From a virus: a stretch of 64,000 nucleotides of DNA. Location of the stretch: positions 25,167 through 89,166 of the IMG/VR virus record IMGVR_UViG_3300009320_000007, one strand, 5' to 3'. Below the pieces are notes generated by a model, which did not search any database, was not told the DNA's origin, and saw nothing but the letters and a program-made list of their open reading frames with translations. Of the stretch, positions 15,507 through 23,263 are shown piece by piece (positions within the stretch are counted from its first letter, which is position 1; each line of letters opens with the position of its first letter). Made by a program: the position numbers and the translations under genes.

Positions 15507-15825
15507 CTTCCAAGAGTGGCCCCGGGAAAATGGGAGCCCAAAAGGCGTTGGCTACCACCTGGAGGATGCCGGGTGGACCTTCTATGCCTCCTTCGCCCCC
15601 AGACATGAGGGGTCGGCCAAGGAGACAGAGGGGAACCTCAATGGAACTGAAGGGAGGACCTTCGAGTTGCGTCCCTACGGGGTCAACTTCACCGGCCCAA
15701 GTGACGAATTCGGCGCCATTGCGGAAACGGACTGGGAGAAAGTCCCCGGTTTTTCGCTGTGGTTCACCCGGGACTTGGCAGTAGCCAAAGGTATAGCGAC
15801 CTTGGCAGGGAAGGGCGATGCCTGA
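15496..15825 (+). CDS. hypothetical protein, tandem paralogue B
   Basis: 109 aa with a GTG start preceded by AAAGGGGGAG, overlapping the end of paralogue A by 11 bases. GYHLEDAG, SFAPRHEG, ELRPYGVNFTG and DWEKVPGFSLWFT align with the same blocks in the upstream protein, so the pair arose by tandem duplication. Function unknown. Confidence 0.8.
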   Translation: MKNNFQEWPRENGSPKGVGYHLEDAGWTFYASFAPRHEGSAKETEGNLNGTEGRTFELRPYGVNFTGPSDEFGAIAETDWEKVPGFSLWFTRDLAVAKGIATLAGKGDA

Positions 15826-16156
15826 AAAGATTGAATTCCACCCCGGATTCGGGGATGAACTGTGGGAGAACCTCCCCAAGGTAGTTCAGGGGGCCTTCAT
15901 GGCCTCCGGACTGAGCCGCAAAGACTTCATCCGGGGCTGGGCGCAGTCGCTGTCCTGGCCCCGCAGGGAGCGGGAGCACGCCATTATGGCCGTCACCTCC
16001 GCCGGCCAACTCTGGGTCGCTGCCATGAGCTCCGGCCTGTGGAAGGGCGCAGCGCTGGTCAAGGACGTCCCCGTCAAGCTCTCACCGGGCAGTAGCTTGG
16101 AGAGCGGGGTTCGGGCGTTCCTGGAGGCCGCCCACGCCACCATGAAAGGCACTTAG
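15818..16156 (+). CDS. hypothetical protein
   Basis: 112 aa. The ATG lies just before the upstream stop with AGGGAAGGG ahead. Mostly helical with a conserved-looking core (LPKVVQGAFMASGLSRKDFIR) followed by an Ala/Ser-rich segment containing GQLWVAAMSSGLWKGAALV. No family recognised. It sits between the paralogue pair and a mini P-loop protein. Confidence 0.8.
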   Translation: MPEKIEFHPGFGDELWENLPKVVQGAFMASGLSRKDFIRGWAQSLSWPRREREHAIMAVTSAGQLWVAAMSSGLWKGAALVKDVPVKLSPGSSLESGVRAFLEAAHATMKGT

Positions 16157-16178
16157 CAAGGGGGGATAGGAGAAACCA

Positions 16179-16538
16179 ATGCAAAAAATACTAGTAGTAG
16201 GCAGACCCATGACAGGAAAGACCTCGTTCGCCCGGGGTCTCAAGGGGACAATTGAGAGTACCAGCCATGCCTCTGGTAGAGAATTGCGGGTCGCTACCTA
16301 CGACCCAGACGTCTACCCCAACCGGGGGGACATCGAGGCCTGGCTCAAGATGGTGGAGGGGCAAGGATTCGACGCTGCCATCGTCACCGCCCAGCTCTCC
16401 GCCAGGGAACCTCCTACGATGCACCACGAAGGGGAGCACTACGAGTGCCATGCGTGGCCGCTCATCGACCAGTTCAGCTCAGTGTACCGAGTGGAGCGGG
16501 TGCGCCTGAAGAAGGCCGCCGTGGACGACCGCCTGTAG
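16179..16538 (+). CDS. mini P-loop protein
   Basis: 119 aa, AGGAG before the ATG. The N-terminus KILVVGRPMTGKTSFARGL has a clear Walker A (GRPMTGKT, about 8-15) after a beta strand. TYDPDVYP and GFDAAIVTAQ could form the second strand region. The protein is far shorter than normal kinases or ATPases and lacks an obvious Walker B. It might be a reduced nucleotide-binding protein or kinase-like regulator. Confidence 0.8.
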   Translation: MQKILVVGRPMTGKTSFARGLKGTIESTSHASGRELRVATYDPDVYPNRGDIEAWLKMVEGQGFDAAIVTAQLSAREPPTMHHEGEHYECHAWPLIDQFSSVYRVERVRLKKAAVDDRL

Positions 16539-16565
16539 TCCGCGCACATCCCCGCAATTTCCAGC

Positions 16566-16579
16566 TATAAGAGTAGTGA
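16566..16579 (+). promoter_or_regulatory. TATAAG promoter-like element
   Basis: TATAAG at 16566-16571 followed by AGTG, upstream of the gene at 16647. This is the same element class as at 15137, 31427, 55932 and 62943. No -35 consensus is visible. Confidence 0.5.
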
Positions 16580-16646
16580 GGAGGAACGCCGAAGGAAACA
16601 TAGCGTTCCTAGCGACTCCCCTACGGGGGAAAGGAGGTAAAGCGAA

Positions 16647-16955
16647 ATGCTTACCCTGGTCATGCTGACCTTGCAGCTGAATTTGCCAGTCCAGCTGCCT
16701 GTGTCAGTGCATGTCCCCGCCACCATCTCCCAAGCCTGCATTGTGGTTGTGGAGCCACTCGCCGGCCCGGAAGACGAGAGCATTCCCCGGGAGCATCCCA
16801 GGGATCTCGGTGACGGAAGCGAGGGGACTGGCATCATTCCCAATGCGCAGGCTTGCGGCGCCTGTCTGCAACTGGGTATGGCTAGCCGGGACCCCACAAC
16901 CCCGCGGCCGGTCCAGGCCGGTGTCCCTATGGCACGGGGCAAGGCAAACATGTAA
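16647..16955 (+). CDS. hypothetical protein
   Basis: 102 aa. AAAGGAGGT lies about eight bases before the ATG, among the best SDs in the window. The N-terminus alternates hydrophobic residues (LTLVMLTLQLNLPVQLPVSV), more like beta strands than a membrane helix. The rest is Gly/Pro/Ala-rich with two cysteines (ACGAC). Function unknown. Strong hairpins follow. Confidence 0.65.
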   Translation: MLTLVMLTLQLNLPVQLPVSVHVPATISQACIVVVEPLAGPEDESIPREHPRDLGDGSEGTGIIPNAQACGACLQLGMASRDPTTPRPVQAGVPMARGKANM

Positions 16956-16967
16956 GAGCACACAAGA

Positions 16968-17018
16968 CGAAGGGGGGGGTCCGGCGTTAGTCGGAGGCCC
17001 CCCTTCGCGCTCCTCCTT
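16968..17018 (+). terminator. rho-independent terminator
   Basis: CGAAGGGGGG (16968-16977) pairs with CCCCCCTTCG (16998-17007), with an inner TCCG/CGGA extension. A T-run (about 17017-17021) follows. It ends the rightward 15.1-16.9 kb cluster. Confidence 0.65.
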
Positions 17019-17036
17019 TTTAGCTGCGAGGACACA

Positions 17037-17071
17037 CCAACCCGGGGAGGGAACTGGTCTCCCCGGGTTGG
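17037..17071. terminator. 13-bp hairpin between convergent genes
   Basis: CCAACCCGGGGAG (17037-17049) pairs perfectly with CTCCCCGGGTTGG (17059-17071) across a nine-base loop. It lies between convergent transcription units. No T-run is attached, so it may be a bidirectional stop or an RNA-stabilising structure. Confidence 0.5.
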
Positions 17072-17156
17072 TACAAGGAAGAAACAAGAACGGCACACCC
17101 ACTGAAGGGGGTGTAGGGGGCTGAGTGGACCTGTGCGAGAGAGGCCCCAACCCCCG

Positions 17157-17182
17157 CTCCACTTAGAAGTGGAGGACTTTTA
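17157..17182. terminator. hairpin near end of leftward operon
   Basis: CTCCACTT (17157-17164) and AAGTGGAG (17167-17174) with a two-base nominal loop, then ACTTTTAT. It lies just beyond the stop of the 17197-17952 gene. Third hairpin in a 200-base convergent zone. Confidence 0.4.
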
Positions 17183-17196
17183 TCAACGTGCTCCCC

Positions 17197-17952
17197 CTAA
17201 CTGAGAGCCGCTCCGCCCACCAGGCCGGCGCCGGCGCCGACAGCGGCAGGAACGAAGTACGGGTGCTGTGTTACTTTACGAGCTCTGCCCATGAACCCGG
17301 CCAGCATCCCCCGCTGCATGGGGGAGTAAACCGGGCCTCGAGTATAAGAGCGCACCGGCGCACCGGCGCCGGCCCGAGTAGTGGTCACCGCTGTCGGCGC
17401 TCCTGGGAGCGCTGCGGTGGGCCTGGTGGCGGCTAAGTGCTGCTGGTAAGCGGGAGCCCGGCCCCGGTACAGCCCCACCTGCCGGCCGGTAGCGAAACCT
17501 TCGCTCTGGCGGAAAGCCGTCCGCTGCTGCTTTGCCGCTCGTTGAGTCAGCTGCCCAGTACGGGCGCTGGCCACCGGCCTGAGCCGCTGCGCCCCGGCGG
17601 CTGCCGCCGCCTGCTCCACCCGGACGGCCTTCTGGGTACCTACGGCACGGGCCGTGGTGCCCTTGATGCGCCGAGCGCCGGCGCCTCCGGCCTTACCGGT
17701 CCCCTTGAGGGCAGCAACGCCGGATTTGTTGAACTTGGCCATGCCCCCCTTGCCGATCTTACTGATCATCTGAGCTTCCAGGGCAGCGAGGCGCTTGGCC
17801 TCCATGCCCGCCAAGGTGCCGGCCTGGCCCAAGGAGCGAAGCTTCAGGATGGCCCGGCCGAGGGATTGGAGGCCCCCCGCTTCCTTCTCCAGGCCCTCCC
17901 CCATTGCCGCCAACATTCCCTGCCGAAATTCCTGCAACAGGCTGCTGCTCAT
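17197..17952 (-). CDS. Ala/Gly/Arg-rich tagged membrane-type protein
   Basis: 251 aa; the ATG overlaps the upstream stop and follows GGGAGG. The N-terminus FRQGMLAAMGEGLEKEAGG carries the F..GM...LEKxAG tag (EKEAG at 22-26). The middle is very basic and low-complexity (Ala, Gly, Arg, Thr, Gln). The C-terminus has a Gly/Ala membrane-like segment (FVPAAVGAGAGLVGG). It could be a packaged or head-internal protein, by analogy with other tagged proteins here. Function unknown. Confidence 0.75.
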   Translation of the reverse strand: MSSSLLQEFRQGMLAAMGEGLEKEAGGLQSLGRAILKLRSLGQAGTLAGMEAKRLAALEAQMISKIGKGGMAKFNKSGVAALKGTGKAGGAGARRIKGTTARAVGTQKAVRVEQAAAAAGAQRLRPVASARTGQLTQRAAKQQRTAFRQSEGFATGRQVGLYRGRAPAYQQHLAATRPTAALPGAPTAVTTTRAGAGAPVRSYTRGPVYSPMQRGMLAGFMGRARKVTQHPYFVPAAVGAGAGLVGGAALS

Positions 17953-18272
17953 CGCGCCTCCCCAGTCAGCATCTTCTTACCTTTCACCCCCAACCAAGCG
18001 AGGGCTGCTCCTGCTGCCGCCCCGCCGCCGAGCATTCGCCTGTGGCCTACGGCCTTCAAGGTCTTGGGGTTCTTGAGGAGGTCCCCCAGCCTTCTGGTCC
18101 AACGGGACTGCCTGCGGTACCGGCGGTTCATAAGTAAGGCCTTGCCCGCCCCGTAGACGGCGCCGGCGGCGCCGCCTCGGGCCATCCACTTGGCCTCGTC
18201 GCTGACGCCTCTTTTTTCCAGGGCCTTCTCCCGCAGGTACCCCCGAAGGGTGTCGGTATTTACCGTCTTCAT
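17949..18272 (-). CDS. small Ala/Gly membrane-type protein, possibly leaderless
   Basis: 107 aa from MKTVNTD. The ATG at 18272 has no SD. Instead a TATACT -10 box ends six bases upstream, so the start codon would coincide with the transcript start. The sequence contains LREKALEKRG (a weaker relative of the EKxA tag), two Gly/Ala hydrophobic stretches (GGAAGAVYGAGKAL; LGGGAAAGAALAWLGV) and a basic middle. Function unknown. It overlaps 17197-17952 by four bases. Confidence 0.7.
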   Translation of the reverse strand: MKTVNTDTLRGYLREKALEKRGVSDEAKWMARGGAAGAVYGAGKALLMNRRYRRQSRWTRRLGDLLKNPKTLKAVGHRRMLGGGAAAGAALAWLGVKGKKMLTGEAR

Positions 18273-18278
18273 GTCGTC

Positions 18279-18306
18279 AGTATACACTATGAAACGGGGT
18301 TGTCCA
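18279..18306 (-). promoter_or_regulatory. sigma70-like promoter giving a leaderless transcript
   Basis: Minus-strand TGGACA (18306-18301), a 16-base spacer and TATACT (18284-18279). The ATG at 18272 lies about seven bases downstream of the -10 box, the expected position of +1. Confidence 0.5.
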
Positions 18307-18347
18307 GTACTTCAAAACAAGGCAGGGCGGGTGTTCAGCCTCAGCGG

Positions 18348-18962
18348 CTACCCAGCGCTTACCGCCACCTCTATACGCCCCGGCAACTTCTCCCACCAGG
18401 ACACCCACCCTTTCTTTCCTTTCCATAACTTACTTGCAACGCAAATACGCCTCTCCCCCCGCATCCCTATGTCAGATGAGCAGTAGACGCCGGGGATGTC
18501 TGCAAGCTGCTGCACAATGCCGCTGTGATTTCTTTGCCCGCCGGGAAGACGGAACACTACTGCCGCCGGCCGCAAGGCGTTCTTCCCGGCCTCCGTAGAC
18601 CTGATCTCCACGGGGAGGGCGTTGATGCTCTCCAGCCACTCGTCCTTAAGGTCCTTGTCCACGGAGAGACCCCGCCACAGCTTCTTAGGGGCGTTCGTAC
18701 GCCCACGCAGAAGCCCGGGAGGGTCCTTTTTATAGACAGTCCTATAAGCAAGAGTGGGAGAGTTTACCTTTCCTTCCAAGAGCATCCGCAAGCCCAATCC
18801 CCGGCCTATCCGGCCGATCAAGCCACGGGGGCGCCTCTCCCGGTCCCCCCGCCAGTACCCTTTCACCTGCGATTGTTCTCGCTGATGAGGGCGGACGTAA
18901 CCGGCAGTTTTCTCAAAGGCGGCAAAAAAACCTCGTTGGAATGGGCCAAACTGGTTTCTCAT
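18348..18962 (-). CDS. basic protein with FxxGFFAAFEKTAG N-terminal tag
   Basis: 204 aa starting MRNQFG, with GGAGGAAG ahead of the ATG. The N-terminal F8QRGFFAAFEKTAG21 is one of the clearest copies of the recurring tag. A basic linker follows (REQSQVKGYWRGDRERRPRG), then a C-terminal alpha/beta domain with NALPVEIRSTEAGKNALR and an end near WWEKLPGRIEVAV. Function unknown; likely packaged with the other tagged proteins if the tag hypothesis holds. Confidence 0.75.
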   Translation of the reverse strand: MRNQFGPFQRGFFAAFEKTAGYVRPHQREQSQVKGYWRGDRERRPRGLIGRIGRGLGLRMLLEGKVNSPTLAYRTVYKKDPPGLLRGRTNAPKKLWRGLSVDKDLKDEWLESINALPVEIRSTEAGKNALRPAAVVFRLPGGQRNHSGIVQQLADIPGVYCSSDIGMRGERRICVASKLWKGKKGWVSWWEKLPGRIEVAVSAG

Positions 18963-19050
18963 GGCTTCCTCCACCTGGAAGCAGGATACCACTACTGCGG
19001 AAAATGTCCAGCAGCGGGCAACGCACTAAGAGACAGCCACCCACCGAGCA

Positions 19051-19818
19051 CTAGACTCCCCGTTGTCTCGCTGAAGGTCGATGCGTCTGCCAAGCAGAGA
19101 TTCGCTTCTCCACCCTCCTGTCTCTCACTCGGGCTCCTGAGCATCCTACAATCGCTGCTACTTTGGCATCCGACATGGTTCCCAACAGATGATCATATTT
19201 GGCCCAATCAAAGCGAGAAAAGTGCCACTTGCGGTAGGGGGCAATCCCAAGACGGCTCCGCCGGGCCGTTACGGTTCGGGTCGCGCAGCCTACCTTTTGC
19301 GCTACTCTGGCATCCGACGTTGTGCCCAGGAGGCAGTCGTAGGTGGCCCAGTCATAGCGCTCGGGGCGCGTACAAGGGGGTATGCCCTTCTGCTTGCGGT
19401 GGCTGTAAACCGTCGACGCAGAACAACCTAGAATTTGGGCAATTACTGTGTCAACCTCTTTGCCCAGGAGGTGCTGCACTCTATACCACTCATACTGAGG
19501 CTTTCGCCCAATTTCCCGCATTGAAAGCGGCGCCATCGGGATGCCGAGTAGCGCACGTTCTTGCCTGATTCGTTCTCGACTGCACCCGAATCTCTTCGCA
19601 AGCTGGTTGTCCGGAACCTTCCCCAGGAGAGGCGTGATCTTTGCCCAGTCGAGTTTGGGTTTTCCCCCTCTGTAGGGTGCCCGCCCTCCAGTGTAACTGG
19701 GGGATATTCCCCGCTTCTGCCGCTGGTATGTTACTACGCTTTGAGGTACTCCAAGGCGCTCAGCGATGAATCGATCAGTGTACTCGCCGAGCGGGATCTG
19801 GTCCCAAGTTACGTTCAA
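19051..19818 (-). CDS. tandem helix-turn-helix repeat protein (five repeats)
   Basis: 255 aa from a TTG start with GGAGGTG six to seven bases ahead. Five copies of a homeodomain-like HTH unit occur at about 5-39, 58-94, 111-147, 157-193 and 205-241. Each reads W-x6-LLG-x3-D-x3-A-x3-GCS-x3-V-x3-R-x3-GI with variations. Basic linkers connect them. Such an array probably binds DNA along several major-groove sites, as a regulator or chromosome-organising protein. No catalytic domain is present. Not a known operon regulator to me. Confidence 0.8.
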   Translation of the reverse strand: MNVTWDQIPLGEYTDRFIAERLGVPQSVVTYQRQKRGISPSYTGGRAPYRGGKPKLDWAKITPLLGKVPDNQLAKRFGCSRERIRQERALLGIPMAPLSMREIGRKPQYEWYRVQHLLGKEVDTVIAQILGCSASTVYSHRKQKGIPPCTRPERYDWATYDCLLGTTSDARVAQKVGCATRTVTARRSRLGIAPYRKWHFSRFDWAKYDHLLGTMSDAKVAAIVGCSGARVRDRRVEKRISAWQTHRPSARQRGV

Positions 19819-19863
19819 GGTGCACCTCCAGTGCCTCTCGGAGGCGGAATGTCGGTTCGGACT

Positions 19864-20247
19864 CTATCCACCATCTTCGTTCTCCCCGAGGGCCTCCCGT
19901 ACCGTCTCGAAGGTCAGTTCGCAGCACCGCTCTTCCCCGCACTTGGGGCAGATGTTGTCAACTCCAGGGAAGTAATTCCCGGCGTCGTCCCATTCTTCGG
20001 GGATGTTGCCTAACTCCCCCCATGGGAAGTACGCCAGGCACCGCCAGCATTGAACGGCGAAGTCCTTGACGTACTCGAAAAAGTAGGAGGGCTGCCCCTT
20101 ACTGCCGATCTCGTAAAAGGGGACTTGTTGGATTACCCTGGCGCCCTCCTCCTCCGTAGCCCTCCCAGGCACGTAGTAGGGCTCCCCCGCATGGGGGTTT
20201 TTCCGGAGCGTGCCCTTGTCTATCCTAATGTAGAAGTTACCCTTCAC
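19864..20247 (-). CDS. zinc-ribbon-type hypothetical protein with PYY module
   Basis: 127 aa from a GTG start preceded by GAGGAGGGAGA, overlapping the upstream gene by 11 bases. The N-terminal part includes GEPYYVPG....EEEGARV...VPFY, resembling GKPYYLGAEAPEKAPRVTPFY in the 28593-29501 protein. The C-terminal half has CWRC and CPKCGEERCC, a likely zinc ribbon. Function unknown. Confidence 0.75.
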   Translation of the reverse strand: MKGNFYIRIDKGTLRKNPHAGEPYYVPGRATEEEGARVIQQVPFYEIGSKGQPSYFFEYVKDFAVQCWRCLAYFPWGELGNIPEEWDDAGNYFPGVDNICPKCGEERCCELTFETVREALGENEDGG

Positions 20248-21118
20248 TCTCTCCCTCCTCTTCCTCAAACTCCCGATTCTGTCCATCCCCCCCTCCGTCA
20301 GTAGCATCCGACTTCTGTGGTAGCCCAAACAGGTAGCGGAGCTTGGCCTCCAAGTTCTCCTTGAGCTCCACATGTTCGGCAAGTACTTTCTGCAACCGCT
20401 CATCGTTGAGGGCCTCCCGCGCCTTGTCGAGCCTCTCTTCCACCTCCAGGCAGCGGGCTTTCCAGCCCGTCGCCCCTCCGTCGTACACCGACTGGGTGCG
20501 GACCTCCCAGGGTTTCGCCGTACGGTCCAGCATGGCCTCGCAAGCCCGGAGCCGCAGCTGGTCGGCGTAGAACTGCGCCAGCTGTCCCACCCAGCCGTTG
20601 AAATAGTGGACTCGCTTCGCCGTAGGGGAGGAGTACTTGAGGGTGAGGTTGCTCCAGGCGTTGGCCGAGAGTTCCCCCTGCACCCGGTCCAGGAAGCTGG
20701 ACACGGTACACCTGTACGTGCAGTCGTGTTTGTGCCAGTGAGTGACGTCGCAGAAGATCTCGAACACCCGACCGGTGGGGAGGTAGCCCACCATCAAGCC
20801 GTAGAGAAACTCCGCCAGGTAGTCACGGGGCAGACTGATTCCCCCCGAGCTCTCCTTGAGGGCCTGATTCATCGCCATGATGTGCTCCGACGGGGTAACC
20901 ATCTTCTGGCCAATCTCGTCCGCCGCCTCTTCGGCCGGCGTCCCGCCTTGGAGCGCCTTCAGGAGGGAATGCAGGTCTTCCATAGGCAACTGAATTGCCC
21001 CGGGAGCCTCCTGCCCCTCCGGAAACTCGAGGGCGACATCCCTGAGGATGACCACGCTCCCCCGCTTTTCTATGCCGCCGATGTGAGTCACAACGATGTT
21101 CGGTTTGCTCGTCTTCAT
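20237..21118 (-). CDS. hypothetical protein
   Basis: 293 aa starting MKTSKPN with AAGGAGGAG ahead. Beta-rich N-terminus (KPNIVVTHIGGIEKRGSVVI), a helical middle (DEIGQKMVTPSEHIMAMNQ), a possible HxHxxC cluster (THWHKHDCTYRC), and a C-terminal coiled coil (LEVEERLDKAREALNDERL). A 28-base piece of it (encoding ADEIGQKMV) recurs just upstream of its start. No family recognised. Confidence 0.8.
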   Translation of the reverse strand: MKTSKPNIVVTHIGGIEKRGSVVILRDVALEFPEGQEAPGAIQLPMEDLHSLLKALQGGTPAEEAADEIGQKMVTPSEHIMAMNQALKESSGGISLPRDYLAEFLYGLMVGYLPTGRVFEIFCDVTHWHKHDCTYRCTVSSFLDRVQGELSANAWSNLTLKYSSPTAKRVHYFNGWVGQLAQFYADQLRLRACEAMLDRTAKPWEVRTQSVYDGGATGWKARCLEVEERLDKAREALNDERLQKVLAEHVELKENLEAKLRYLFGLPQKSDATDGGGDGQNREFEEEEGESEG

Positions 21119-21188
21119 TTGCTCCTCCTTTTCTTTAGCCAGGCGTACCACCGCCTGGGCAACCATCTTTTGGCCAATCTCGTCCGCC
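20899..21188. repeat. 28-bp direct microduplication
   Basis: The 28 bases at 20899-20926 recur at 21161-21188 with a single difference. One copy is coding (ADEIGQKMV in the 20237-21118 product). The other lies in the 75-base gap upstream of the same gene and would encode the same nine residues after a stop. A local duplication is the simplest reading. Confidence 0.6.
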
Positions 21189-21193
21189 AGTTC

Positions 21194-21664
21194 CTAAGTG
21201 TCACTTACGTCGTTTGACTTCTCTCGCATCTCTTCCTCCTGCGCCTGCGTGGTATCCGGTACGTGGATCTCAGTAAACGGCACCATCGGACCTGGGGGGT
21301 CTATCAGCCGAGTAATCTCAAACGTCTCCCCCAGCTGATCCAGAACGTGTTGCTGGTACATCTCCTCTGGTGAGGGTAGGTCGTTCCCAATCGTAATGAG
21401 GCGGTCCATTGGGTACTCCCGGGCAGTCTCCCGGTGGAACAAAGAAGACAAGCAGGCGACTACCTTGAGGCGGTTTTCGTCCTCCTCCTCCGGCGGTTCA
21501 TCGGGGAGGGCCGCTAGCATGAGTGCAGCGAAGTCATGCTGCGTCACTTTCATCACTGGGAGTTTCTTCCCCTCCTCCCTTATGTACTTCGCAGCCGCCT
21601 GGAGATCCTCAATGCTCTTCGCCCCCCATACCCCGAACACTACTTCCTGTTTCCCTTCTACCAT
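21194..21664 (-). CDS. hypothetical protein
   Basis: 156 aa starting MVEGKQE with AAAGGAGAAGG ahead. Alpha/beta pattern (QEVVFGVWGAKSIEDLQAAA; MKVTQHDFAALMLAAL), an acidic loop (DEPPEEEDENR) and a helical middle. No family recognised. The gene ends 75 bases before the next start. Confidence 0.8.
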   Translation of the reverse strand: MVEGKQEVVFGVWGAKSIEDLQAAAKYIREEGKKLPVMKVTQHDFAALMLAALPDEPPEEEDENRLKVVACLSSLFHRETAREYPMDRLITIGNDLPSPEEMYQQHVLDQLGETFEITRLIDPPGPMVPFTEIHVPDTTQAQEEEMREKSNDVSDT

Positions 21665-21677
21665 CTTCCCTTCTCCT

Positions 21678-22148
21678 TTACTCTTCTTTGCTAGACAGTT
21701 CGAGTTTCTTGATTCCCGCCAGGTTCCCGCCGAACAGAACAGCCCAAAATTTCGTCGGCTTGCGGGGCCAGCCCATGAAGGAGTCGACATACTCCAGGAA
21801 CCACCCAGTTCCCTCAAGTGACCCAGCCATTCCTTTCTTCCCGTCGATGCTGATAACCGACGCAATCGCCAAGTGACCAGAAGAGGTGACTACTACCACA
21901 CGGTCCCCCACCTTCAGGTCGTCTTGCTCCAAAATGGCCCACAAGTGGCGCTCCCGCCACATTGAGTGGAGGGTCGTTGCGTCCTCCCCGGTCACTTTCC
22001 CGTCCTTGATGAGCTCGGGGGGCACCTTGAGGATGGGGGAGTACTTGTTCTCCCAACAGAAGAGCTCAACTTTGGACTTCCCGCCTTCCGTTGTCGTAAC
22101 GTGCACTGTTCTTCCTTGGGTAGGTTGCCCTACTTTACTCTTCTGCAT
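21678..22148 (-). CDS. hypothetical protein
   Basis: 156 aa starting MQKSKVGQ, GGGGGAAG ahead, overlapping the upstream gene by 14 bases. Strand-rich (GRTVHVTTTEGGKSKVELF; DRVVVVTSSGHLAIASVIS) with two Trp-rich segments. It looks like a small barrel or SH3-like protein. No function assigned. Confidence 0.8.
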   Translation of the reverse strand: MQKSKVGQPTQGRTVHVTTTEGGKSKVELFCWENKYSPILKVPPELIKDGKVTGEDATTLHSMWRERHLWAILEQDDLKVGDRVVVVTSSGHLAIASVISIDGKKGMAGSLEGTGWFLEYVDSFMGWPRKPTKFWAVLFGGNLAGIKKLELSSKEE

Positions 22149-22542
22149 CGTCTTCCCCCTTGGGCGCATCTGCCTCAAAGCCGGAATGGGAGATAGTGAA
22201 CTCCAGTTGAGTATTGTCTGAAAGCTTGACGTCGAAGAGAGCTTCGGCGCAAGGCTCGTGGTCTCTGTCGTCCTCCGGCGTGGGAGGCTCAAAGCCCTCT
22301 GGGAACTCGAATCCCTCCTCGACCAGCTCCAAGTACTGCCGATAGGGGCCGATGGACATCCTCGGCTCCATAAAGGGGGTGATTGTCCCCTTGCGGCCGT
22401 CCAGGAGCTCAATCTCCTGCCCAAACGGCATTCTTGCCCAAATGTCCTGGAGGATCTCCAACGCCGACTTCCCCGCCTTCGCTTTCTCCCTCACGTACGC
22501 CTCAAGGACCTTTTCGAATGGTGGCTCTTTATTCCTCATCGC
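22135..22542 (-). CDS. hypothetical protein
   Basis: 135 aa starting MRNKEPP, GGGGGAGCG ahead, overlapping the upstream gene by 14 bases. N-terminal helix (KVLEAYVREKAKAGKSALEI), a central beta hairpin (GQEIELLDGRKGTITPF) and an acidic C-terminus. No family recognised. Confidence 0.8.
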   Translation of the reverse strand, partial: AMRNKEPPFEKVLEAYVREKAKAGKSALEILQDIWARMPFGQEIELLDGRKGTITPFMEPRMSIGPYRQYLELVEEGFEFPEGFEPPTPEDDRDHEPCAEALFDVKLSDNTQLEFTISHSGFEADAPKGEDDAEE

Positions 22543-22804
22543 GCTCCCCCTTGCACGTGTCCAAGTGGCGGCGGAAGTTGTTCCACGCCGCCAACTTGAA
22601 GTACTGCTCCCCCCTGCGAGACCTGCTGGAGTTCTTCGTGGTCCGCACATATTGATCGGGGAACCGGCGCCCGCACTTCTTGCATTCGAATACGCCCCTG
22701 CCGTGGGCAGGGCAGTAACAAATATACCGAGGGAATTCTTCTCGGTGCCACCTGGCGACACCCACTTCCTGTGCCCACTCTTTTCTAAATTGTCTTTCCT
22801 GCAT
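22529..22804 (-). CDS. C2HC-type zinc-finger protein
   Basis: 91 aa. Cysteines 41 and 44 (CKKC) with His80 and Cys84 (RRHLDTC) form a probable C2HC finger. A second Cys/His set (CYCPAH, 29-34) lies ahead. The Arg/Ser/Lys-rich intervening segment suggests nucleic-acid binding. GAGGAAAACTGA precedes the ATG. A small DNA- or RNA-binding regulator is plausible. Confidence 0.8.
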   Translation of the reverse strand: MQERQFRKEWAQEVGVARWHREEFPRYICYCPAHGRGVFECKKCGRRFPDQYVRTTKNSSRSRRGEQYFKLAAWNNFRRHLDTCKGERDEE

Positions 22805-23260
22805 TCAGTTTTCCTCATTAATCTTGATTAGTGCACTGCAGCCTTCCTCGCGGTCCTCCATTAGCAAGAACAAGTTTTTGTCGATCCCCCAGCCCGTACC
22901 GGGTAGCCTCCTTTCCAACGTCGCCTTGACCCAATTCAAGAGCTTCTCCTTATTGGCCAGGTTGGCCCCGAACAACGCTAAGTTCCATTGCAAGACCCAC
23001 GCCTCCTTAAAACACAGGAGGTCACCCATCCAGTTGATGGTGGTGAGAATGCGGAATTCCTCCTGCCACCGCAGCAGAAATTCAGCAACCTTGAACACGT
23101 TTGTGCCCCGCATCATCCGCTCCGAACCAACAATGGGGGTTCCTCCCTGCGGGCAGCTAGCCAAGGCATACCGAATCTCCAAATCCACTATGTCCGAGTT
23201 CTTGAGGGGGTTACTCCGCAAACGGTAGAACCAACGTGTCTGCCCGATCTGTGTCTCCAT
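22805..23260 (-). CDS. hypothetical protein
   Basis: 151 aa with GGAGGAC before the ATG. Mixed alpha/beta with aromatic-rich middle (FLLRWQEEFRILTTINWMG; EAWVLQWNLALFGANL). C-terminal strand segment KNLFLLMEDREEGCSALIKI. No family recognised. Directly upstream of the zinc-finger gene. Confidence 0.8.
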   Translation of the reverse strand: METQIGQTRWFYRLRSNPLKNSDIVDLEIRYALASCPQGGTPIVGSERMMRGTNVFKVAEFLLRWQEEFRILTTINWMGDLLCFKEAWVLQWNLALFGANLANKEKLLNWVKATLERRLPGTGWGIDKNLFLLMEDREEGCSALIKINEEN

Positions 23261-23263
23261 TGC

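Noticed and set aside
17340-18750. TATAAG copies inside the 17197 and 18348 genes
   Set aside because: They lie within leftward coding sequence with no rightward gene behind them, so they are treated as chance matches and as a caution for the element.
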